This document shows, in pieces, positions 33,126-44,289 of a stretch of DNA of 64,000 nucleotides. The DNA lies in assembly GCA_030435675.1 (NCBI GenBank), contig CM059624.1:16082769-16146768 (forward strand), in the 5' to 3' direction. Every line of letters begins with the position of its first letter. Positions within the stretch are counted from its first letter, which is position 1. The DNA comes from Steinernema hermaphroditum (taxonomy: Eukaryota > Nematoda > Chromadorea > Rhabditida > Steinernematidae). Under the pieces are notes generated by a model that ran no database searches, had not been told where the DNA came from, and saw only the letters and a list, made by a program, of their open reading frames with translations. The translations under genes and the position numbers were made by a program.

Positions 33126-34073
33126 CTACGTTGTGCTCTTCTTTCTGAAGATTCTCTTCGTCATCCCGCAAACCACTTCTCGGTAGTTCTTGAACATCGC
33201 CAACGTCGCTATGCACATAATCGCTCCGTGGTTTATGATCGGAATAAAGGCAAGAACGCAGAAGAGTCGCGAGTAGGGAAATTCGTTGAAGTAGACGGTC
33301 GCTATGACGATGAGGAAAGGGATGCCGGCGAGAAAGAAGGGGATGCTCGTGAGTACAACGAGATTTCGGAGGAGGCTTCTTTGGAGACGAACGGTTTTCG
33401 TGTTTAGTACAATCTTAGCCGATTGGAGCTTGGAAAAACAGAGGGTAAAGAATGTCACAACAGCTGTGAGAACGATGACAAAGAAGACGAAAAATGACGC
33501 TATAGGGAAACTCTTATTAAAGCCGGAGGGATAGAAACAGAACAGATTTGTAACATCAACACTGGGATCGGTGATTCCATATTCGACAATACTTATTTGG
33601 AAGATACGGTAGATGAATATGGTCAGAAGGGAACTAAAAATATGCAGGAACACACAGTAGGCATAGCCCCACATGGGATTGATGTGTCGAATCCACTCAA
33701 ACTGGGCCACACTGGTGTACCGGAATTGGAACGAAACAAAAATGCCACACGCAGCGTTGACGGCAATTAGCAGAATCACGAACATCAGTTGATGGCCTAG
33801 AGTTTCATGGTTGAAATGGTAGGATTGCTGAAGGAATCCGACGAATTTGAAACAGGTCAAAGGCATCATGGGGAACGGATGAAATATCGAAAATACGACA
33901 TTTCCTGCCAAGTTCCATGCTGTCATGTTGAGCAGAAACAAGGAGTAGTGGCGCATTCGGCGAGGCGTATGTCTTATGATGATGACTATGGTGAAGGGCA
34001 TAACGATGACAGCCACACACGAGGCCAGGTCTATGGCCCTGCTGAAGAGGTTCTCCAGGAAAGGCGATGACAT
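33126..34073 (-). CDS. Intronless Srh/Sri-like chemoreceptor (7TM)
   Basis: 315 residues in one frame. Landmarks are MSSPFLENLFSRAIDLASC, TPRRMRHYSLFLLN, HPFPMMPLTCFKFVG (C74), HETLGH (replacing the usual DSE.LGH), SFQFRYTSVAQ after TM3, NLFCFYPSG in extracellular loop 2, TKTVRLQRSLLRNL leading to FFLAGIPF in TM6, and NHGAIMCIATLAMFKNYREV in TM7. The protein ends soon after TM7 in a basic KRIFRKKSTT tail. An ideal TTTTTTTTCAG acceptor ends two bases before the ATG, so the mRNA is probably trans-spliced or has a 5' UTR intron. It is presumably a chemosensory receptor. Confidence 0.85.
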   Translation of the reverse strand: MSSPFLENLFSRAIDLASCVAVIVMPFTIVIIIRHTPRRMRHYSLFLLNMTAWNLAGNVVFSIFHPFPMMPLTCFKFVGFLQQSYHFNHETLGHQLMFVILLIAVNAACGIFVSFQFRYTSVAQFEWIRHINPMWGYAYCVFLHIFSSLLTIFIYRIFQISIVEYGITDPSVDVTNLFCFYPSGFNKSFPIASFFVFFVIVLTAVVTFFTLCFSKLQSAKIVLNTKTVRLQRSLLRNLVVLTSIPFFLAGIPFLIVIATVYFNEFPYSRLFCVLAFIPIINHGAIMCIATLAMFKNYREVVCGMTKRIFRKKSTT

Positions 34074-34869
34074 CTCTGAAAAAAAAACAATGGAATTACA
34101 TAAGTGAAGCGTCTACGTAAGCACGGGTGAAACGGACGAGTGCTAAGTGTGGCTTGAGAAAATGAGCGCGCAATTGACGTTACGGAAAATAACATGTTTT
34201 TGTAGTGCGGAATTATCTGGTCGTTACTCGACTCAATTATAAGCTTTCACACAGAGGGGCGGCTTTCACGGATCTAAACAATTGTTATAGACCGGAAGTG
34301 ACTTCTTTTGTGGGATTGTTGTTGAAAAGAAGATGGAAACATGAGGTGAAAAGGTAACTCCTTGAGTGAAGCTACATTCACTTTATAGGCCAGCTATTTA
34401 AAGTAACATTAGCTTATAAAGCAGCATTCCTAACAGGTCATTGGGGATCTGGTCTGAGTTGAGTATACCAGATTAGTTCAACCTGTAGAAAGAAGAAAAA
34501 ATGGGGTGCTAAGGTAACGTGTAAAGGCAGTCATAGTGTGAATGTTTGAGCAGCATACCTCGCAATAATACATCGGTACAGAAGCATATCGGCTATTGTG
34601 TATTAATAGGGTAAACTTGTGGAAAAGTACCACAGCAGATATCTTGAAATTTTGCGGTTCCGTATGTGAAAGAGTCGTTATAAAAGAATGTATTGAAATG
34701 TTCGAAAATGCATCTTCATTTGTGTAGGTGGGGATCGGTCATCCACGCGGTCCCTCTGATGTTCTCTGATTTGCGGTCCTAAGGGCATAATGTTAGTAAA
34801 CCGAAGATTGGATTCGCTTTGTTCGTTGATCTTGATCTTCTTCTAACTTCGGCTGGAGGCAGTACGCGA

Positions 34870-35040
34870 GAAGCGATCAGCGGTCCCACAGCGATCCCAC
34901 TAGTGTGTCCGTCTGCGACTCTACCGGAATCAGTTGTTTGTCTCTGTGATGCCCGCGCAAGCTGATGGGATTGTCTTCGATTCTTATGCCACGCCCTGTG
35001 CAGGAGAGAAGAAGAAGGCGTTTCGCTGTTGTGCATAATT
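34870..35040 (-). repeat. Composite repeat, 5' half (R2), minus copy
   Basis: On the minus strand, CAATCCCATCAGCTTGCGCG and GGGCATCACAGAG followed by CTGATTCCGGTAGAG match GCGATCCCATTAGTGTGCGC, GGGCATCAGAGAG and CTGATTCCGGAGAC of the copy at 36812-36870. Confidence 0.55.
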
Positions 35041-36227
35041 GGGAACATTGCACAGCAACTTCTTTTGATAAACCAAAATAAAGATAAAAAAGCAAGCCAA
35101 ACGCATTAATTTTTGAAAAAGTCCACGGGTGGGAGCACCAATTGTGATCACAACCTGCTAGCCAAATTTCAATGTTTTCTGGCGCATTTGAGGAATTCGT
35201 ATAATCATAAGGATACGATCGAAATGTGACATCGTAAAAAAGCGGGTTGACGTTTCGGTCGCAATCCTCGAACATGACATAGTCTTAGAACATAAAGAGA
35301 TATCACTCACATCGACAGTGTAAGCAATACGTAAAAGAGTCGCGTTTTTTACATATTGAAGCGCGCCAACAGCGGGACTCGAGGCTACAACCACAACCGC
35401 CGCGCGCACAGACAAACTCCTGACGCGATAACCCTTCTTTTCCTTCTCTTTCTTTGTACAAAAGAGAACAAGAAATCAAAATCTACCGTAATGCAAGCAT
35501 TCTTAGTATTATTCCATTCTGTGTTAGGTGGATAGTCGAGTCATTAGTCTATACTCTTCCTGCGCATACAGCTCCAAGAATTGTAAGGCAAATAATAAAT
35601 GACTTTTTACGTTGAAATAGGTTATGAGATTTGTTTTGTTAACCGAATAAATCAATTCACGTAATTTGAGTTATTTTCAAGAAAATGCACGAATGTTTTG
35701 CGATGTGTTTTCGTAAGAAACTCTTTCACTTAGCGACAATCTATTGCGCGCGAATATCCAGTCCAACCATGTTCGTTCGTAGTGAAAAAGCGTGTGAATG
35801 CGTACAACGCAACAAAAAACGAACAATTGATGTGTCATAGGATATCCGCTCAAGCGGCGATGTCAACATGTCACTACACTCTGTTCACTATAGCCATTGT
35901 TTGCACTCGGATTCGGCGTAATTAAAGAAAGCGAAAGTAGGCGAGTTGTAGTGTGATTGACGATAGCATGGTTAACAAAAAAGATCCATTCTGTCTGTGT
36001 GGCTCATGGCGAACGCGATTTGTTTGTAAGCGGGTATTTCCTGTGGATGTCTGCGCCGTGCTGACGGAAAAACACACAGATGTTTGTCCGGGGGCTGCCG
36101 ATCGTTTCGAGTCACACAGATAGACCGCCTTTTCCGCGAGTAGTTTCCTCGCGCACTTCCTTGGAGAGTATTCACGAGTTTCACGAGTTTATTTCTCGTA
36201 TCAAAGGCTTAGGACTCTCACTCATGT

Positions 36228-36690
36228 CGCGGTGGCGAGCGGTCGGTCCCTCCGGTCGCTCTCTGAGTGTTTGGTTTGATCAGATGGCAAACCCCGTGGC
36301 AGTTGTGACTGTTCCGGCTTCCAGAGGGGATTGGGACACCCGGAGGGCGTAGTCCCACCACCGCTGACAACAAGATGTCCGACGTCAAGAATCCGGCCGC
36401 GTGAGAAGTCATCCCGAAGGTCACCGACGCTCTGAGGACGCCACCACCATCGAAGACGCAACTCCCGGACCACGGACCATCAGATTTGAGCACAGAAGCG
36501 TGCGCTGTGCCGCAAATGATGTTCCGCTCCTGAATCCGAAGATTTGCCGATACACAAGCCCCATAAAGCGCTCCGCCACCCACCGGTTCGACATGAACGC
36601 CACGCCAGGGATGAAGCTGTCTGCCAGACATCCTCTGTTTGTCTATTTTCGGTGTCGTGCAAGGCGAAATGCCTTTGATTCACGAAATAA
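36228..36690 (+). repeat. Composite repeat, 3' half (R1), near-complete
   Basis: This is the second near-complete R1 copy, sharing the ordered blocks listed for 29218-29733 and ending GTGTCGTGCAAGGCGAAATG, CCTTTGATTCACG, AAATAAAG. It is followed 28 bp later by an R2 head in inverted relation to this tail. Confidence 0.75.
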
Positions 36691-36733
36691 AGTCGTGTAA
36701 AGTCGTGTATCAAAGGCTTACGCCTTGCGAGAC
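36657..36733. repeat. Inverted pair at the R1 tail / R2 head junction
   Basis: GTGCAAGGCGAAATGCCTTT (from 36657) is mirrored by AAAGGCTTACGCCTTGC (from about 36712), with roughly 20 of 25 positions complementary around a 28-nt loop. The same two end sequences cap R2 at 32001 and R1 at 40175, so they may be the terminal inverted repeats of one element family. Confidence 0.6.
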
Positions 36734-37222
36734 GTTATATATATGCACAAGAAACACACTATCACTCCGTAGTCGCCGGTCTTCTTCTGACTTCGGCACA
36801 TCAGAGTAGAGCACGGCGATCCCATTAGTGTGCGCGGGCATCAGAGAGGCGAAGAGCTGATTCCGGAGACGGTGGAGCACAGCAAACCCATCTTCAGCTC
36901 AGGTGGCGGCGCGGACGTCGGAGTTGAGGAACTTCTTCGGCGGCTTCCGCGGGCGGCACGAGTGAAGAACAGGCATGCAGGCAAAACGCGTTGTCGGAGC
37001 ATAACAGGCGAACCGGGACCATCAGGGCAGCTGGCGACGCGGACTTCGGAATTGTGGCGGTTCTTCGGCTTCTCTGGCGGCGCGAGTGGAGTCGGGCGGC
37101 AATGACGGGCTTCTTGGCAAGACGGTGGAACTACGGCTCCCTGGTATTCCAGGCCTTCTGGGAGCCGGGGCGATCATTGCGCCAACAACGACGGCCGAGA
37201 ACGACCGCTCACTCAACTCAAT
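36709..37222 (+). repeat. Composite repeat, 5' half (R2), longest copy
   Basis: Starts ATCAAAGGCTTACGCCTTGC and contains TCACTCCGTAGTCG, TTCTTCTGACTTCGG, GGCGATCCCATTAGTG, GAGCTGATTCCGGAGACGG, GTGGAGTCGGGCGG and AACAACGACGGCCGAGAACG. These blocks recur in order at 32001, 47880 (-), 60930 (-) and in part elsewhere. No conserved reading frame persists across copies. Confidence 0.65.
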
Positions 37223-39984
37223 CGGCTCAGACCCTTGGAGAGTATACGATATGTATTTCTACAGAACCTTTTACAAGGGAAGCTCGATCAAAGAGGGACA
37301 CTTCGTAGGGTTCCGTTGTTAGTAGCACCCTTATCATGAAGCTTAATGAAATAAAATCCAAAAATAGAACGACAACAGCTTATAGAGCAATTACATCGTA
37401 TAGAATGCTTATCGCACACCTGTGATAATTGTATGGACAACCGTTCTCAAAGGTCCGTGAGAAATGTCTCTCGAGACAGTGACTAATGATCAATTCCAAA
37501 AATAACTTATAGTGAAAACGCTGTCTCCTTCCACATTATTCATCCAAAGTAATTAACATAAAATAAAGTTTTTTAATTGGGTTTTAGCGGCGTAAATGGC
37601 TACTTGGTTGGGCGAGTTTGGCTTACTGGAAAGGGGTGTGAGAGCGGCAGTGCTTGGAGTAACCGCCAACCAAGGAAAAAGGTGTTTTTTGGCCGTATCC
37701 AGCAAAAAGGACATGGAAAGTGGACATGCGGCTAGAATAATATTTCCAATCTATCACTGAAGGAAGTAGGAACGTCCATTATAAAAAATGGACTGAGCAC
37801 ACATGAGAAATGTACTCCTCTACAACATGGAAACATCATGTACACTAAGTACGGCAATGGTGATCGTGAAACGTGACTTATTTTTCCTGAAACGAAGAAT
37901 AGACTAACCGTGAAATCCGATTTTGTTCAAATGCCTGAATAGGAATACAAATATTATGCCAGACGTACTTCTTGACATGAACAATGGAGGGGCTGACACT
38001 TCTGACGCTGGTCGCAGTTCATAGTGCGGTACATCGATGTGAATAGCTATATGGATAAACAGCCTCCGGTCGATCGTGGACGAAATGAAAAGAGCGTGAT
38101 TATAAATGAGGAGTTGCTCGTGTTGAAAATGCCTCCATTGTCATTTGCGAGATCTGACAAAAGTGCCAGGGTGGCTATTATTATTGGATGCACTGTATTA
38201 CTACAAGGTAAGATGAGATGTTCATTAACATGGGTATATCCATACGTCTCTTTACTCTCGCTTATAAGAAGTAGAAAACGGTTTTGATAGGATCGCTTTT
38301 TGAACTGCTTTCCCAGCCACTTGCATTAACAAACGAGTTGGAAAGATATTTCCTCTTTTGGGTTTCTAAGAAAGACCTTTCGTGGGAGGCGATCTTACAT
38401 GCACTAATTACTTTTTAAAGTTAACGAGCGCACTCAAAAACAGGGGTGGGAGGAAGGCTTGCTTGAACTTATAGATGGTTGATCAAAAGGAAAAGGTTAG
38501 GAAACACTTAGGCACTCATTTACTGAGCGCTGGTGAACAGTAACGATGAAATGTAGAACCTCGTTAGTACATTTACTGCGGAACTGTAGGAAAAGTTTAC
38601 CAAAAAGGCGGAACGAAACGTGGACTTGAAATCAAATAGCATTCTAGGTTTTGGACAGCTCATTTTCATTAGTTTCGTTAACCTTCAGTAAACTAGGGAA
38701 ATGGACAACAAATAGAGGACCTAATCGTCTCAGTGCAACCAGACTAAATAATTTAAATTATTCGCAGCACTCAGGAAGCCGGACAAGATTTTGCTTTTCT
38801 AAATGCAAGTCGGTCGCGTGTTTCCTTGTGTCCCACCTTCCACGTTGTTATAGTGGCGATCAGTACCTGAATACACGACTCCAAATCCCGGCTATGATAA
38901 TAAACATGAAAAACGGTGAAGCATGAGCCAGGTCTGGATTTTAGGACATGTAGCAAGACTGTAAAGTGGTACATGACAAATCAGTTCATATGAGTATGCC
39001 AACATAAGAAAACGAACCACGATTAGAAAAATATCATAGCTTATTAAGCCATATAAACAATCGAATCCGATAATTAGTTTTTAGTCGTGGGAGAGAAATC
39101 TAATTACTTTGCTATTTGCTGTGAAAGTGAATCTGATTAGGTCCAACAAACAGGAATACATCTACGGGTATGCAAGTGTTGAGGATATCGATTATTATTC
39201 AGCACAGTTCGCATTTGCAGAGTACATACAATACGGCCATTGGACACTTGTTGTCGCAGATATGGCACATAGCAACAACATGAACAATATACTGAGTACA
39301 ACTGTGTAGGCAGGTAATGCATTGGAAGGAATTTCCTGTGGGGAAGCGTGTTGGGCTGCATAGTACCGTTAACATGCTTGCTTAAACGAGCGTTCACATT
39401 TTAGTAGGTTTGCTGAACAACAACATATTGCAGGAATGGGTGAGAAAGGTAGATGATTTTCCTCTCATCGGACAGATTGAACTGCAGAATATTGTCACAG
39501 CATGTTGCTAGTAAGACACACACACCAGATACAAACCGCTTAAACATGGAACTCGCTAGATTGGAATATGCTAAGGAACTATCCCAGAACCATGCTCACT
39601 CGCTACATGCCAGTGACATTCTACCGATATTTGTCGCGTTCATTGAAACGCGGTTTATTCGTCACATTTAATAAGGAAGTGAACGGCAAACAGTATGATA
39701 AATGCGTTATTTTGCCCACGCGAGTTTAACAAAATTTAAGGCTAAGATGTAAACAAAGCTACACTGGAATATAACGATATAAAAAATACAAATAGCGAAA
39801 GGCTCGTTTGTACTTCTGGAAAGAGTTTGTTACATGCTCACAAAAAGATCGGCTTTCGTTCATCGTGGTTGTTGCCACCCGGTTGGGTGCATTCGGGGGA
39901 ATGATTTGAAAGTGGGGCAAATAAGTACACTAGATGGCACGATAAAATAAAATGTGCAGTGCTTTTACAGACAACACGGAGGAT

Positions 39985-40217
39985 CTTCTTGCCTCTGGTT
40001 TCATTCCTGCTGCGCCGTTGACGTCGAACCGGTGGAGTGCTGACGGTTTACGTTTGTGGAACGGGCGCCTTCGGAGCTCGCCTTTATTTGAGAAAGATGG
40101 TTTACATGCCCTTCTGGTCTTATCACACAGCCGGATTCCCGGAGTCGGACATTTTGTCAGTGTTGGAATTTTCGGTGTCGTGCAAGGCGTAATGCATTTG
40201 ATTCTTGAAATAAAGTC
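39985..40217. repeat. Rearranged R1 copy, halves in opposite orientation
   Basis: The first part (GACGTCGAACCGGTGGAG, then CCGGATTCCCGGAGTCGGAC, ATTTTGTCAG) is the reverse complement of internal R1 sequence. The last part (TTTTCGGTGTCGTGCAAGGC, then GTAATGCATTTGATTC and AAATAAAG) is the R1 tail in forward orientation. Part of this copy has therefore been inverted, or two copies are fused head to head. Confidence 0.6.
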
Positions 40218-40923
40218 TAACTATGCGCACTGTATGTGTTTGGCTTCATATCGGCATTTTTCACCTTGTTCGCTTATGTTTTGATACGGCTTCTCAGTAA
40301 GGGTCTATCGCACGTTATGTGTCCCAAATCCACAAAGTCAGCGCCTTGGACTGAAGCGCCTACATTGACGCACTATACATAACCAGATAAGCGACAGAAT
40401 CCTCAAATTTCGCTAGTTTCAATGTTGGCATATGATATCACTTGTTGTAGTATCCAAAAACGCACCAAACTGTTTTTGAAGACCGAACTCCGACGTTTTA
40501 TTTGATTTGGTTCAGTGACGTCCATGTCTGTGAATTTTTTTGTATTGTGTTTAATTTGCCCACATAAGCAAAACACATACTCGGCTTAGGAAACGTCTCT
40601 ATTCTCATTTCCTCTGTATCTCAGAATAGGATCCTGTCTCAGGAATGTGCCATTCGCAAAACAATGCGAATTCATTCTTGTGTGTAATGTTTCAATGAAA
40701 ATCACGCTATTTCCGGCAAAGTTTTTGACACACCTATTATTCCATTGTTGTGCACCCCCTCTTCATGAGCAGTGAGCTCTTACTAAAGAGCTGTTTCTTT
40801 GGGCTGCTCCTGGATTTAGTGCTCCTGAGCATCAATCATTCCGACCAGCTATTGGTGTCGTCATCATTTAGGCCTTTTGTATGCTTACAGCGGATGGTCT
40901 ACCGATGCTCATTGGACGGAAAC

Positions 40924-41024
40924 CAGAGCTGGAGATGCGGATTGGAACTCGGATAATCCGAATCCGAACGCCGAATTCGAATTCGACATCTCGGATTATC
41001 CGAATCCGATGTCTGCCAGCTCTG
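40924..41024. mobile_element. Short hAT-like foldback MITE
   Basis: A 101-bp element starting CAGAGCTGG and ending CCAGCTCTG. Inner arms carry CGGATAATCCGAATCCGAA and its near inverse TCGGATTATCCGAATCCGAT around a GAATTCGAATTC centre. Flanks ACGGAAAC (40916-40923) and ATGGAAGC (41025-41032) agree at 6 of 8 positions and may be a decayed 8-bp target duplication. Confidence 0.6.
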
Positions 41025-42104
41025 ATGGAAGCCACTTCCTGCACATTCTTGTCGTCCGCAGTGGTTTCTCCACCTGAATCCGTTGATGTACCGTAGGCAC
41101 CTGAACGACGCGAAATCGCGCGGAGCTGTGCTAACAATGACTCACTGCTAGGCAAATCTACAGAAAAGTGCCGCACTTTTGGTATAAACCAAAACGAGTA
41201 ACACACGCAAAATTATTGACCTATTCAGTGAACTTTATAAATGGCACAGGTATAACGCACTTTTGGAAATTATGCTTATTTTGTCGCACGTACTATTTCA
41301 CCTGCCTGGTCTTGCTTCTTCCCTTCCAAGAGGTCCTTTTTTAGAATTTTGTGAGTAGTCTTACAAAGTAAACTTCCAACTGTCAACTTTAAGTACATGT
41401 TTTCGTCGTTTTGCTCTTGATCATAGTGATTTTTTTCACGTATTTGCTCAGCACGCCCTTAACACATGGGTAAACAGGATTTACACTCCACCTTTCTAGA
41501 AATTGCAATGCATTTTGTCGTTCGTTCTCGTGCTCTTACTCTTTATAGAGAGGCAAGCCTGTGTCTTGGCTGAGTTGCCTCCATATTTGCCTTTTGACAT
41601 GATTTGTTGAAGTTTACTGTCTTGCATGAAGTTAGAGGTTCTGGTACAGAGAATGGACAGGGGCCCATATATATATTTTCCATCTGCTTTTATACCTCTA
41701 TCTAACTTCAAAGTAAAAAAATGGGTTCGAATAAAGTAGAAACGGCCTTTTTAGCTGGAATACCCTAGGCATAGATGCAGTTGAAATCTTTTTGAAGTAC
41801 ATTTAGTGTTGTAAACAGTTAAGATTTGGTCAAAACATTAAGCACCGCTACAAATAAAATTATTATTGTGACAGACTGTTTAGATTTTTACAGAGAGTAC
41901 TTGCAAAGCAAACATAAAAACTTTTACAATTATTTTTAAACGCCTACATGAACACGAAAAATCAAGTCTTCTATCCTCTTTCAATGAATGGGCAATCGAC
42001 GCGTTCGCCGGTCTGTGTGTGTATTACTCTGTGCTACGGGAGTAGTCACATCCGACCATTCTAGGAGCCATTAGTGTCAGACAGTGGATAAACTGATGGC
42101 TGAG

Positions 42105-42165
42105 ATGGGCGTTGAACCTGTCCATGACCGATTAAGCATCAAACGTGTTCGCAATTAACCACATT
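42105..42165 (-). repeat. tRNA-like relic
   Basis: On the minus strand TGTGGTTAATTGCGA (A-box-like) precedes GACAGGTTCAACGCCC (B-box-like) at tRNA spacing. The rest does not fold as a cloverleaf, so it is a pseudogene or SINE head. Confidence 0.35.
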
Positions 42166-42408
42166 GGCGGTTCAGATACAAATTCGCTTCCGCCACTTCG
42201 GGACCTCTTAAGCCATATTTGCATAATGCAGTCAACGTATAGCCAACTGCAGCTTAAGTGTATCGAATTGTATTTGCGGGGATTCAATCACAATAGGCTG
42301 TTTTGACGTGGATCACCTAAGTTCTCATACAAACGTACCGGGGTAATTTGTTATTTTTCAGGCGCATTGACTTCAATTACGCGCGGATAATTGAGCGCCA
42401 CTCTCGTG

Positions 42409-43446
42409 ATGTATGACCTGTTGGCGCTCGCGTTCAATCGTCTTCTCGATTTCGCAGCAGTTTTCTCCATTACTGCTAACTGTATCGCCATTACCGTAAT
42501 TCTTAAATGTACACCGAAGAACATGAAGAATTTCGCGAGATTTCTGCTGAATATCATGGTGTGGAATTTCGTCGTAAATCTCATATTCGTCGTCGCCCAT
42601 CCCTATCCCATGCTGCCCTTAGTGTGCTTTCGTCTGGATGGGCTTTTACCGTACTTTGTGGATAGTGAACTCTTAGGTCACGTGTTCTTCGGCATCGCCC
42701 TGCTCGTCATAGTCAACGTGGCCACAGCTATATTCCTTTCCTTTCAATTCCGCTTCATGGCCATTGCCTACAGCCGCGATTTTCTGCACATCAATCATCG
42801 ATGGGGATACGTGTACTGTGGTGCACTTCACATTATATGTTCCATCGTCTACATTGTCCTCTACCAGACCTGGCCTGTCAAAGCCGAAAATTACAAGCCT
42901 ACGATTCCCGACGATCAAAGGGCGAACCTCTTTTGCTTCGATCCTGATGGATGTGCGAGAAACAGGTTCGTCATCACCTTCTTTGCGTTTATCTTCTTGA
43001 TCGTCTGTGGCGTTATGACGTTTGTTTTCTTGTCTTTCTATCACATGCAGAAACACAAGGCACTAATTGGCAAGAACACCCTCAAAATGCAGCGCGTTCT
43101 ACTGTGGAATCTGATAATTCTATCTGCGATCCCGATCACCCTTGGAGCTATACCTTTCTTGTTTGCTGTGCTGACGATTATTTTCCATGACTTGCCACAA
43201 TCTCAGGTTTCTTGTACGGTCTGTATCATGATTCTCATCAACTACGGACCTATCATGTGCATTGCGTCACTGTGCGTCTTCAAGAAGTATCAGATGGCTG
43301 TAGTGCAGATGGTGTTCAGAATTCTAAGAAGGCCGATCCCTGACAATTGGGCGATGGGTCCGTCGACGAAGACGAACATCGCTGCCTTGAAGAGTGAATT
43401 TTCAATTTGCCCGCCGATGAAAAATAACTGGATCGATAAAAAATAA
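42409..43446 (+). CDS. Intronless Srh/Sri-like chemoreceptor (7TM)
   Basis: 345 residues from the ATG at 42409; the frame stays open a little further 5' but with no other ATG. Landmarks are LAFNRLLDFAAVFS, TPKNMKNFARFLLN, HPYPMLPLVCFRLDG, DSELLGHVFF, SFQFRFMAIAYSR after TM3, HRWGYVYCGALHI in TM4, NLFCFDPDG in extracellular loop 2, KNTLKMQRVLLWNLIILSAI entering TM6, and NYGPIMCIASLCVFKKYQ in TM7. A 45-residue hydrophilic tail follows. It is closest in sequence to the receptor at 11163-12218. The perfect acceptor TTATTTTTCAG at about 42350-42360 lies 48 nt before the ATG. It is presumably chemosensory. Confidence 0.87.
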   Translation: MYDLLALAFNRLLDFAAVFSITANCIAITVILKCTPKNMKNFARFLLNIMVWNFVVNLIFVVAHPYPMLPLVCFRLDGLLPYFVDSELLGHVFFGIALLVIVNVATAIFLSFQFRFMAIAYSRDFLHINHRWGYVYCGALHIICSIVYIVLYQTWPVKAENYKPTIPDDQRANLFCFDPDGCARNRFVITFFAFIFLIVCGVMTFVFLSFYHMQKHKALIGKNTLKMQRVLLWNLIILSAIPITLGAIPFLFAVLTIIFHDLPQSQVSCTVCIMILINYGPIMCIASLCVFKKYQMAVVQMVFRILRRPIPDNWAMGPSTKTNIAALKSEFSICPPMKNNWIDKK

Positions 43447-44289
43447 ATTGTTTTTTGTTTTCAAAGATTGAGAAGTGGAGTTCGGAAAACTTCTAGAAGG
43501 CGAAAAAAAGTACGAAATGTGTATGATTGAAAAGCACTAACAAAAAGCACATTCTCTGTGAACCGCTCCTCAATCTAGACCACGCGGCTTCATCTCGGAT
43601 CTTCAGGAAGGAGGGAATGATTTTCCATGGTGTGCTTGGCCGTTCGATCGCTTTCCATTTCGTGTCCACTATGTTTTGCCGTATCGAACGCCGAAAGGGC
43701 ATGATCAATAAGTATAAAACACACTCTCCAGGGATCAGACCCGAACCCAAGCCGCCAGATTGTACTCTCTACTGAGCTATCTGCACTACTTTTGCCCGTT
43801 CAAAGTGAGCACTGTTCGCTGGGTGAGGTGAGTGAGCGGTATGCTACGGTTACAATGCACACATAGTTCTACAGCAGCACCGGTGATGGGAATCGACACA
43901 ATTTGCCATTCCCCACCATCGTGACGCCACTAAAATCAGCTCTGACCCGCACAAACTAATGCGATTGGTTTTGTGTGATTTTGTACTACTATGCGCGTCA
44001 CAGTCTTAAACGCCACGATGAGGGCGAGTTACCATTCTTCTTACCCGAAGGACTGTACGCGGCAAACGGGCACAAAAAGGAATCGTTCAGTTCCGTTCAC
44101 TACAAATGTGGTTCCATTAAGATTTGACCTTTTGTTTGTATGCCCAGTGTGCTTTCCCTCACACAGGTAACTTTCACTTATGCACATAGATAGGACAAAT
44201 TATGCAATTTTGTCAGAGGCTTATAGTCGCTTATAGTACGTTTTATCGCTTCGTGCGAGGGGATATGTCAGAATAAACAAATCTTATTA
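43447..44289. other. Intergenic between convergent receptors
   Basis: No coding region is supported. A tRNA-like relic sits at 43733-43793. Confidence 0.5.
43733..43793 (-). repeat. tRNA-like relic
   Basis: On the minus strand GCAGATAGCTCAGTAGAGAG gives a well paired D arm (GCTC/GAGT) and a strong A box. GGGTTCGGGTCTGATCCC resembles a T arm. The anticodon and acceptor stems do not pair. It is a tRNA pseudogene or SINE promoter. Confidence 0.4.

Larger units (their letters stand above)
34074..42408. other. 8.3-kb gene desert with dispersed repeats
   Basis: No coding gene can be supported on either strand. The interval holds composite-repeat pieces (34870-35040, 36228-37222, 39985-40217), a 101-bp foldback element (40924-41024) and a tRNA-like relic (42105-42165). 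The rest, notably 37320-39950 and 41040-42090, is featureless AT-leaning sequence. Confidence 0.55.
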
